NCBI GenBank assembly: GCA_023229465.1
Contig: JALNZE010000004.1
Coordinates: forward strand, 62,001-126,000
From: Chitinophagaceae bacterium
GTDB taxonomy: Bacteria; Bacteroidota; Bacteroidia; Chitinophagales; Chitinophagaceae
Length of the DNA stretch: 64,000 bases
Direction of reading: 5' to 3'
How positions within the stretch are numbered: position 1 is the stretch's first letter; every line of letters starts with the position of its first letter. Position numbers and translations under genes: made by a program. Below are positions 8,022 through 14,546 of this stretch, piece by piece. Under the pieces are notes generated by a model that saw only the letters and a list, made by a program, of their open reading frames with translations, was not told where the DNA came from and searched no databases.

Positions 8022-9239
8022 ATGCGATATACCTTATTTATAGCGATTGCTTTAGTTCTGGTTTCGTCCTGTAAAACAAAGACTAAAAACTTGAATGCAC
8101 TGGCTATTCCTTCAGATATATATTATACCTGTTCCATGGATCCACAGGTGAGGGAGTATAAGCCGGGTAAATGCCCTATTTGTAAAATGGAGCTCACCCC
8201 GGTAAAGAAAACGAACGGAGAAAAGGATGACGAGGTTGAATTGAGTGATCAGCAGATACAACTGGGTAATATCCATAGCGATACTATTCACAACGGAACC
8301 ATTGGTGATAAATTGGTGCTAACGGCTACTTTGAATTTTGATCAGATGAAGGCTTCTTCCGTGAGTGCGAGAATAGAGGGAAGAATAGAAAAATTATATT
8401 TCAAAGAACTTGGAGATTATGTAAAAAAGGGCGCCCCTTTGTTTGATATATATAGTGAAGAATTGAACAATGCCAAACAGGAATACCTACTGGCGCTTGA
8501 CCGGAAAAAATCGTTCGAAACTGAAACAGTTATTGATTTTAGCCGGTTGATACAAAGTGCCAAAAACAAATTGCTATTATGGGGAATGACAGAAAGCCAG
8601 GTACAGGAACTGGCAAGGAATAAAAATGCTCCAACAAGAACTACTTATTATAGCGCCGCATCAGGGTATATTACCAACCTGGATGTAAAGGAAGGAGACT
8701 ATGTGATGGTGGGAAACGTTATTATAAAACTGGTTGATTTATCGTCCTTATGGGCAGAAGCACAGGTTTATACATCACAAATGGCTGAAATAGATAGAAA
8801 TAGTATTGCTACCGTTCAGTTACCGGATTTTGATGGTAAAGAAATAAAAGGAAGGATCGAATTTGTAAATCCGGAAATTAATCCCGATACCCGTATTAAC
8901 CTGATCAGGGTAACTATTCCTAATTTCAATAACCTCCTGAAACCTGGAATGTCTGCCTATGTATTGCTGAAAAGCCAGCTAAGAAAGACGCTAACACTGC
9001 CTGCTAATGCGGTAATACGTGATGGTAAGGGAGCAACCGTATGGATACAGACTGCAAACAAGACTTTCAAAAGCATTATGGTACAAACAGGACTTGAAAG
9101 CGATGACAGGATAGAAATAGTATCAGGCTTGCATGCAGGCGATGTGGTAGTAATTTCTGGCGCCTATTTATTGCAAAGCGAATATATATTTAAGAAAGGG
9201 GTAAATCCTATGGCAGGGCACGATATGAGCAATATGTAA
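8022..9239 (+). CDS. CusB-type RND periplasmic adaptor lipoprotein with HMBD domain (second copy)
   Basis: A 405-residue adaptor with lipoprotein signal MRYTLFIAIALVLVSSC, then an HMBD unit near residues 36-60 (YTCSMDPQVREYKPGKCPIC followed by KMEL). The lipoyl/barrel-sandwich part follows (SARIEGRIEKLYFKELGDYV; AASGYITNLDVKEGDYVMVG), then the membrane-proximal domain and a tail ending MAGHDMSNM. It is only distantly similar to the gene just upstream, so the two look like old paralogues rather than a recent duplication. Pumps of this class assemble with several adaptor subunits, and a mixed ring of two adaptors is possible but unproven. This is the last gene of the metal operon; the next gene is convergent, 27 bases on. 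Confidence 0.9.
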   Translation: MRYTLFIAIALVLVSSCKTKTKNLNALAIPSDIYYTCSMDPQVREYKPGKCPICKMELTPVKKTNGEKDDEVELSDQQIQLGNIHSDTIHNGTIGDKLVLTATLNFDQMKASSVSARIEGRIEKLYFKELGDYVKKGAPLFDIYSEELNNAKQEYLLALDRKKSFETETVIDFSRLIQSAKNKLLLWGMTESQVQELARNKNAPTRTTYYSAASGYITNLDVKEGDYVMVGNVIIKLVDLSSLWAEAQVYTSQMAEIDRNSIATVQLPDFDGKEIKGRIEFVNPEINPDTRINLIRVTIPNFNNLLKPGMSAYVLLKSQLRKTLTLPANAVIRDGKGATVWIQTANKTFKSIMVQTGLESDDRIEIVSGLHAGDVVVISGAYLLQSEYIFKKGVNPMAGHDMSNM

Positions 9240-9266
9240 TGTGATAGTCATTTGCAGAGACCTATC

Positions 9267-10253
9267 CTATTTTACAAAGCTATCCATCACAGTCATTGAG
9301 AGGATGGCATCAGCGGCTGAGCAGGGATTATCGCCCTTCCCTAAAAAATACCGTACCACTTTTGTGATCATCGGTTGCTGTATATGGGCAGGCGGTTCAA
9401 ATGTCAATACTTTTTTCTCATTGCCTGTTTGTATGGTAACCTCATACCCGAATACAGGGAAAGAAATTTTTCCTGCAGACCCGTTTATCTCAACCATATC
9501 TTCCTCCATGCCTTCTGCTACTGTAAAACACCATTGGCCATTGAAAAGAATATTGTTCTCCAGGCGCATAATACCTGTTACAACGTCTTCTGCTTTATAG
9601 AAACCTGCCTGGTTAGCGGATAAGCCATGAGTTTCCATTGCTTTGCTAAAAAAATATATCATAAGATCCAGTTGGTGAGGAGCCAGATCAAAAAATAATC
9701 CAGCGCCTGCTATTTCCGGATCTACCCGCCAATTGGTTCCTGTATGGGCAATGGTGCTTGATTGATCGGGTTGTAACATAGTCAAATTCACTGTTCTTAT
9801 TTTCCCGATTACCCCTTCCTCTAATAATTGTTTTATTCGGTTAAACATCGGTAATGCTCTTCTGTAATGTGCCACACATAATTTTACACCGGTCTCCTCA
9901 GCTACCGCTTGCATACGCAAACAGGAAGCAGTGTTAACAGACATAGGTTTTTCAACATATACCGGCTTCCCTGCGCGCAATGCTTCAATTGTATAGGCTT
10001 CATGGTATTTAGGCGGAGTTGCTATATAAATTGCATTGACAGCAGGATCATTAATCAGCGCTGAAGCATCGGTATAACATTTAGGAACACCATGACGTTC
10101 CGCATAGTCTTTTACTTTTTCGCTATCACGACGCATGACTGCCACTAAAGAAGAGTTGGGTACTTTGTTAAAAGCGGGGCCACTTTTTAATTCGGTAACA
10201 TTTCCGCAACCAATAATACCCCATGCAATAGACTGTCTGGCATCGTTATTCAT
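9267..10253 (-). CDS. Gfo/Idh/MocA family oxidoreductase
   Basis: A 328-residue NAD(P)-dependent oxidoreductase of the Gfo/Idh/MocA family. The Rossmann dinucleotide motif GIIGCGNV is at residues 12-19 and the family mark EKP, which contributes a catalytic lysine, is at 101-103. Such enzymes oxidise or reduce hydroxyl groups on sugars or cyclitols; the substrate cannot be inferred. It has no signal peptide and is probably cytosolic. It converges with the metal operon and stands alone, with 267 bases to the divergent cold-shock gene. Confidence 0.9.
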   Translation of the reverse strand: MNNDARQSIAWGIIGCGNVTELKSGPAFNKVPNSSLVAVMRRDSEKVKDYAERHGVPKCYTDASALINDPAVNAIYIATPPKYHEAYTIEALRAGKPVYVEKPMSVNTASCLRMQAVAEETGVKLCVAHYRRALPMFNRIKQLLEEGVIGKIRTVNLTMLQPDQSSTIAHTGTNWRVDPEIAGAGLFFDLAPHQLDLMIYFFSKAMETHGLSANQAGFYKAEDVVTGIMRLENNILFNGQWCFTVAEGMEEDMVEINGSAGKISFPVFGYEVTIQTGNEKKVLTFEPPAHIQQPMITKVVRYFLGKGDNPCSAADAILSMTVMDSFVK

Positions 10254-10520
10254 ATAGTGTATGAAGTTATTTAATCAACTGAATATAGCTGTTCATTTTT
10301 TTCTTCTTAACAAATACCCAGATCGGTTAGTAATCAGCAAACTAAGGGGTAGTTGGGGGGAGATGTAGGATTACCCCTGCCAAAATGTTTAAAAGGGGGT
10401 TATCAGGGAGCTTTTTCATTACTTATGGCCCATTTTCTATATGGATTTGCTTGAAAACTGGGGTGAAAAGTGAAAAAGCGAATGAAAATCACTACATTTA
10501 ACCATTAAATTATAATAATT

Positions 10521-10727
10521 ATGCCAACAGGAGTAGTAAAATGGTTCAATGATGCAAAGGGTTTCGGATTCATTACACCGGATGATGGTGGTGAAGATCT
10601 GTTCGCCCATTTTTCCGCCATTAACATGGGTGGATTCAAATCTTTAAAAGAAGGTCAAAAAGTATCATTTGACATAACAGACGGTAAAAAGGGTAAACAG
10701 GCGGCTAACATCCAGTCAGCGGAATAA
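10521..10727 (+). CDS. Cold-shock domain protein (CspA family)
   Basis: A 68-residue single cold-shock domain. The RNA-binding motifs are RNP1 KGFGFI at residues 13-18 and RNP2 DLFAHF at 26-31, with WFN at 8-10. It should bind single-stranded RNA or DNA and act as an RNA chaperone. The start ATG at 10521 follows an A/T-rich leader (about 40 bases with TACATTTA near 10491). The 267-base upstream gap is compatible with a long regulated leader, but no cold-box sequence is recognisable. The gene converges with the DUF5723 gene 28 bases on. Confidence 0.96.
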   Translation: MPTGVVKWFNDAKGFGFITPDDGGEDLFAHFSAINMGGFKSLKEGQKVSFDITDGKKGKQAANIQSAE

Positions 10728-10755
10728 CCCTCTTGATTGTTTTGCAGTACCTTGT

Positions 10756-12168
10756 TTATTGTAAACAATCCATTTTGCTCAATACATTCCTTTTGCTAAA
10801 GGGATGTATTGACAGCAAAAGGTAACCTCCCCCATTTAATGTTGGGTTCTTCCCCAATAATCCCAGGTTGTGAAAACCCAGTACCAATGGCCCCATTTTA
10901 ATGGCGGCGCCTACCCATACTTGTCCTTGTGTATTATATTGAACCGGTAAATAAGCGCCCCACCCAAAGGTTTCCCATCTTGGTGTAATGGTTAATAGGT
11001 TTAGTTCTCTCGTTCTTAGTTTTGTATAATTTGAAGTAGAAAAAAAGTTCATACTCAATTCTCCGTTCAGGTAAAAATGATGGGTAAGATGTTTATCAAT
11101 ATTGATGATGAGCCGGGTAGGATTACTGATGCCAACATTATCTGTGATGTCTGAACTACTGGTGAATATGGTTCGTAAAGAATCTTTAACAGCCTTCATG
11201 CTGTTAGCCCCGCTCAATTTGTTATCAACTGAATTATCGGCTATTGTTGACTTGGGGTTGTAAAATTGTAAAGAGTAGGCACTCGGTTTGAAAGTATTCG
11301 AGCCGATATCCATCAGGCTGACACCAATTTTCCAGTCGTAATTAATAGGGCTATTTTCGTCTGTTTCATCCGTATAGGTAAGATACTCAACGCCCATACT
11401 CCATCCGAAACGGGTTATCGTATTTTTTAAAAATTCTTTTATGGCGCCGGATCCGGGGTCTACGTCGTAATTATCAGAATAGCCCAAAGAGCCGCTTCCA
11501 TTGGTAAAGGTAAAACTGGTGTCGGAGAAGTTTTTTGAAGAAAGATAACTGAGCTTATTTAGTTTCAGAAAAGCGCCCGATATGCCTTTCATGATTTGTA
11601 GGGTAATGCCGGCGCTTAATTTTGAGGTATTGGTTTCCAATAATACCTGCGAATAATTCAGGTCGGCTTCAAGCCAGCCCGAATGGGTAATAAAACCCTC
11701 AACATAGGGGGTATTTAAATTAGCTATCAGAAAACTATTGAAACTGGAAATCGAGTCAACATAATTGAAGGGCATTGTTTTTATATGGTTGTACGACCTG
11801 GCTCTGATGCCAAAACTAACCGCCCTCCTGTTGTCTATCTTATATAGGGCATTGAATAGACTCATGTCTATATTCATATGAAGGAACCGGCCGGCAAACC
11901 CTTCTTTCAAAGTCAATTCCGCACTGTCTCTGTTTTTTAAAGAAAAATTTTTTATATAGGGCGCATTACTGCTCATTTTTAGCTGTGTGGAAAACAACGT
12001 AAAATCCCATTTATAAGCAGATTGAACAGATGCTGCGGGATTATTAAATATGCCGGCGCTTCCTGCAAACGGCGATCCGTGGAGGGCCTGATAGCCCTGA
12101 GCGGTAAGGGATACACTATAAAAAGCAAATAGTATTACTAAAAAGTATCGGTTGAACTTAGTTTTCAT
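10756..12168 (-). CDS. DUF5723-like outer-membrane beta-barrel protein
   Basis: A 470-residue secreted protein with a signal peptide (residues 1-23, ending SLTAQ). The mature start, around GSPFAGSAGIFNNPAASV, has the GxxxNPA motif seen at the front of Bacteroidetes PorV/FadL-like and DUF5723 barrels. Alternating polar/hydrophobic strands continue throughout. The ATG is preceded by a clear AGGAG ribosome site (minus strand, about 7 bases upstream). The function is unknown; an outer-membrane location is inferred from composition. It is monocistronic, with a 560-base gap upstream. Confidence 0.72.
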   Translation of the reverse strand: MKTKFNRYFLVILFAFYSVSLTAQGYQALHGSPFAGSAGIFNNPAASVQSAYKWDFTLFSTQLKMSSNAPYIKNFSLKNRDSAELTLKEGFAGRFLHMNIDMSLFNALYKIDNRRAVSFGIRARSYNHIKTMPFNYVDSISSFNSFLIANLNTPYVEGFITHSGWLEADLNYSQVLLETNTSKLSAGITLQIMKGISGAFLKLNKLSYLSSKNFSDTSFTFTNGSGSLGYSDNYDVDPGSGAIKEFLKNTITRFGWSMGVEYLTYTDETDENSPINYDWKIGVSLMDIGSNTFKPSAYSLQFYNPKSTIADNSVDNKLSGANSMKAVKDSLRTIFTSSSDITDNVGISNPTRLIINIDKHLTHHFYLNGELSMNFFSTSNYTKLRTRELNLLTITPRWETFGWGAYLPVQYNTQGQVWVGAAIKMGPLVLGFHNLGLLGKNPTLNGGGYLLLSIHPFSKRNVLSKMDCLQ

Positions 12169-12414
12169 TTTCTCCTCTATTGATCCCTGCGGGCATTACT
12201 TTGTTGCTTTAAAGGGTGCTGGGTGTTGGGCTGAATAAATATATAGGATAAAGCTTTGGTAATCGCCCAATCATAGCCTAATTTTTCCGGACGATGGTTA
12301 ATGAAAATATACTAAACAGGCATCCCCGTTTTTAGTACCCTTTCCCTTAGTGGAGTGAATCATCTTGTTAATAAAGACAGGCAGACCGGCAGGAAGCCAT
12401 TTCGTGAATAGCCT
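12169..12414. other. Intergenic stretch without a recognisable gene
   Basis: This stretch lies upstream of the DUF5723 gene. I see no protein with family-like composition on either strand and no clear TAnnTTTG box facing the gene. The candidate small RNA begins beyond it. Confidence 0.4.
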
Positions 12415-12446
12415 GAAAAGAAAAGTCCCCTGTAGAAACAGGGGAC
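12415..12446 (-). terminator. Rho-independent terminator, minus strand
   Basis: GTCCCCTG (12425-12432) and CAGGGGAC (12439-12446) form a perfect 8-bp stem with a 6-base loop. Read on the minus strand it is followed by TTTTCTTTTC. The nearest minus-strand gene ends 285 bases upstream of it, so it more likely ends the candidate small RNA. Confidence 0.7.
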
Positions 12447-12543
12447 GTCTTCGATTGCTTGCCATATAAGAAAAGAGATAAATAGTAATTCGATAACCTG
12501 GAAACTGCCGGCCGAAACCTGTTTCCCGGTAGTTTTGTTTCTT
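12415..12543 (-). ncRNA. Candidate structured small RNA with own promoter box and terminator
   Basis: On the minus strand, a TATCTTTG box (12548-12555) would start a transcript at about 12541-12543. It runs about 128 bases and ends in a perfect 8-bp stem (GTCCCCTG / CAGGGGAC, 6-base loop) followed by TTTTCTTTTC. Inside is a second hairpin, GGAAAC ... GTTTCC, enclosing a GGCC-rich loop. No convincing protein is encoded. Candidates include a 6S-like RNA or a regulatory sRNA. I do not recognise a specific Rfam family, so the type is left open. Confidence 0.45.
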
Positions 12544-12547
12544 GAAG

Positions 12548-12555
12548 CAAAGATA
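12548..12555 (-). promoter_or_regulatory. -7 box TATCTTTG for the candidate small RNA
   Basis: The minus strand reads TATCTTTG, an exact TAnnTTTG match. The only nearby TTG is 10 bases upstream, too close for a -33 element. There is no gene start downstream, which supports a non-coding transcript. Confidence 0.4.
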
Positions 12556-12706
12556 AGGGAAAAATCAATTTCGTAGTATTTTATTTAATAATTATTGATT
12601 ATTTCACAATTATTTAATAAAAAAAATGATTTTAAGGCTAAAAATTTAATATTATTATTTAGTTAAATATTTAACATTTATTTGTTAATATTTAAAAATT
12701 AGTCCT

Positions 12707-12739
12707 AATAAGTAATTGATGTACAATCAATTACTTATT
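12707..12739 (-). terminator. Hairpin at the aminotransferase stop codon
   Basis: AATAAGTAATTGAT (12707-12720) and its exact reverse complement (12726-12739) form a 14-bp A/T-rich stem with a 5-base loop that includes the aminotransferase stop codon. On the minus strand it is followed by AGGACTAATTTTT, so a weak terminator or mRNA-stabilising end is plausible. The 150 bases beyond (12560-12706) are extremely A/T-rich and hold nothing else I can name. Confidence 0.4.
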
Positions 12740-13921
12740 TTTATATGCTATTAAAGCCTTTTCAAGGCAATCCATAGCTTTGTTTATGTCGTTTAAGTTT
12801 AATACGTAAGCTAAACGAACTTCTTTCTTGCCCAAACCGGGTGTTCCATAAAAACCGGTAGCAGGGGCCAACATTACGGTTTGACCTTCAAAAGAGAAAC
12901 TTTCGAGTAGCCATTGGCAGAATATATCAGCATCATCAATGGGTAATTCTGCCATCGCATAAAAAGCGCCTCCCGGGTTCGGACAGAATACACCTTCCAT
13001 CGCATTCAATCTTTTTACAATCAGATCCCTTCTCAATGTATACTCGGCTTTCGCGGTATCAAAATAATTGGCCGGCAGGTCTATAGCTGCTTCTCCGGCT
13101 ATCTGTGCAAAACTTGGCGGACTCAATCTTGCCTGTGCAAACTTCATCACAGCATCCAGTACCGTTTTGTTTTTAGTAATAAAGGCACCTATTCTTCCTC
13201 CGCAGGCGCTATATCGTTTACTGATGGTATCCATTATAATCACATGCTCATCCACCCCTTCCAAATGCATGGCACTGATCTGCTTTCCCTCATAACAAAA
13301 CTCACGGTAGGCCTCATCAGAGAACAGGAAGAGATTATGTTTCAGAATAATATCTTTCAACTGTTGCATTTCTTCATTACTGTATAAATAACCCGTTGGA
13401 TTATTGGGATTACAGATCATAATGGCTTTGGTACGCGGCGTGATTTTCTTTTCAAACTCTTCCATCGCGGGTAAAGCAAAACCATTCCTAATAGTAGAAG
13501 TGATTGGCACCACTTTTACCCCGGCTGCCACAGCAAAGCCATTGTAATTGGCATAGAAGGGTTCTGGAATAATCACTTCATCACCTGCATCCAAACAGGC
13601 CATCAAGCCAAACTGTATAGCTTCACTACCGCCGGTAGTAACGATGATTTCAGTATAATTTACATGGATACCCACACTTTCATAATACCCCACTAATTTT
13701 CTGCGGTAACTTTCATTACCCGCGCTATGACTGTATTCCAGCACCTTGAACTTACTATTTCGCACAGCATCGAGTACCATCTTCGGTGTTTCTATGTCGG
13801 GCTGTCCAATATTCAGGTGGTACACTTTGATTCCCCTTTTTTTAGCAGCTTCCGCATAAGGAACCAATTTTCGTATGGGTGAGGCGGGCATGGCCTGGCC
13901 CCTGTGACTGATTGATAGCAT
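12731..13921 (-). CDS. PLP-dependent class I/II aminotransferase (aspartate aminotransferase-like)
   Basis: A 396-residue fold-type I aminotransferase. The NPNNPTG motif is at residues 171-177, SDEAY at 201-205 and the PLP-binding lysine K235 in SKRYSACGGRIG. The N-terminal SHRGQAMPASPIRKLVPYA fits the MPxSPIRKL start of this Bacteroidetes group, which supports the start at 13921. It transfers amino groups from Asp or a related amino acid to 2-oxoglutarate; exact specificity is not readable. A TATCTTTG box ends 4 bases before the ATG, so the mRNA may have almost no leader. The DUF1573 gene lies 29 bases upstream on the same strand but has its own promoter. Confidence 0.92.
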   Translation of the reverse strand: MLSISHRGQAMPASPIRKLVPYAEAAKKRGIKVYHLNIGQPDIETPKMVLDAVRNSKFKVLEYSHSAGNESYRRKLVGYYESVGIHVNYTEIIVTTGGSEAIQFGLMACLDAGDEVIIPEPFYANYNGFAVAAGVKVVPITSTIRNGFALPAMEEFEKKITPRTKAIMICNPNNPTGYLYSNEEMQQLKDIILKHNLFLFSDEAYREFCYEGKQISAMHLEGVDEHVIIMDTISKRYSACGGRIGAFITKNKTVLDAVMKFAQARLSPPSFAQIAGEAAIDLPANYFDTAKAEYTLRRDLIVKRLNAMEGVFCPNPGGAFYAMAELPIDDADIFCQWLLESFSFEGQTVMLAPATGFYGTPGLGKKEVRLAYVLNLNDINKAMDCLEKALIAYKNK

Positions 13922-13925
13922 AAGG

Positions 13926-13933
13926 CAAAGATA
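13926..13933 (-). promoter_or_regulatory. -7 box TATCTTTG directly before the aminotransferase ATG
   Basis: An exact TAnnTTTG match on the minus strand, with 4 bases between its end and the ATG. Transcription normally begins 5-7 bases after this box, which would put the start at or inside the ATG, giving a leaderless message. Confidence 0.5.
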
Positions 13934-13950
13934 GTTTGGAACAGGTAGAC

Positions 13951-14343
13951 TTATTTTGTTTTCGGTTTAGCAGGGGCAGGTACTACTTCCCCTGTAATCG
14001 TTAGCACAACCGGCAGATTGGTTTGTAAAAATTTTATATTCACATTCTTTTTAAACGTACCCGGATTGGACGCGTTAAAGGTAACTTTAATGGTACTTGA
14101 TTTGCCTTTTAGAATTGGGTCCTTACTAAATATGGGGGTGGTACAACCGCATTCGGCATTGGCAAACTCAATAATAGCAGGCTTTGTACCATTATTGGTG
14201 AACGTAAAAACAAAAGTGGCAGGAACATGCTGGTTGATCTTGCCAAAATTATGCGTAGTGGTTTTAAAGGCAATATCAGCCGGAGCCTGGGCAAAAATCC
14301 CGGTACTAATTAATAAACTGAGTGCTACAATAATTCTTTTCAT
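13951..14343 (-). CDS. Secreted DUF1573 domain protein
   Basis: I choose the ATG at 14343 because it begins the signal peptide MKRIIVALSLLISTGIFAQ; the frame is open upstream of that only over the promoter. The 130-residue product carries a DUF1573 / ASH-like immunoglobulin-type domain: THNFGKINQHVPATFVFTFT, GTKPAIIEFANAECGCTTP and a terminal TITGEVVP. The CGC pair is typical of the family. The C-terminus is Pro/Lys-rich. The domain is abundant in Bacteroidetes exported proteins, but its role is unknown. A promoter of canonical spacing lies just upstream. Confidence 0.88.
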   Translation of the reverse strand: MKRIIVALSLLISTGIFAQAPADIAFKTTTHNFGKINQHVPATFVFTFTNNGTKPAIIEFANAECGCTTPIFSKDPILKGKSSTIKVTFNASNPGTFKKNVNIKFLQTNLPVVLTITGEVVPAPAKPKTK

Positions 14344-14361
14344 CTTTTTGGGTTTGGATGG

Positions 14362-14391
14362 CAAAAGTACTGATTTATCAATTTTAATCAA
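14362..14391 (-). promoter_or_regulatory. Canonical Bacteroidetes promoter for the DUF1573 gene
   Basis: On the minus strand a TTG (14389-14391) is followed after exactly 19 bases by TACTTTTG (14362-14369), matching the TTG-N19-21-TAnnTTTG pattern of Bacteroidetes sigma-ABfr promoters. Start of transcription would be near 14355, giving a leader of about 12 bases. It is the best-formed promoter I found in the window. Confidence 0.7.
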
Positions 14392-14534
14392 TGATCCATC
14401 TATAGCCAAATACGTGCAGGGGCGTTTTTTAGCGGTATTTTAATAAAGGGCCTCATTCAAACAGGAAAATCAGGTCAAAAGCTTGATATTTGACTGGTAA
14501 CTAATTTCCGGTAGTCTATTCATATTCTAAGTGT

Positions 14535-14542
14535 TATTTTTG
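14535..14542 (+). promoter_or_regulatory. -7 box TATTTTTG directly before the E1 dehydrogenase ATG
   Basis: An exact TAnnTTTG match, again 4 bases before the ATG (14547), the same spacing as at the aminotransferase gene. No TTG at suitable distance is obvious. Confidence 0.45.
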
Positions 14543-14546
14543 TTTT

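Noticed and set aside
9241..9623. Plus-strand open frames over the end of the Gfo/Idh/MocA gene
   Set aside because: They lie fully antisense to a well-conserved enzyme and have no domain signature.
10752..10768. TTGTTTA/TAAACAA hairpin after the cold-shock gene as a terminator
   Set aside because: The stem is short, A/T-rich, overlaps the end of the convergent gene and is not followed by a T-run.
12368..12568. 66-residue minus-strand open frame
   Set aside because: It spans the terminator hairpin and candidate small RNA, with no signal or domain; a structured RNA explains the sequence better.
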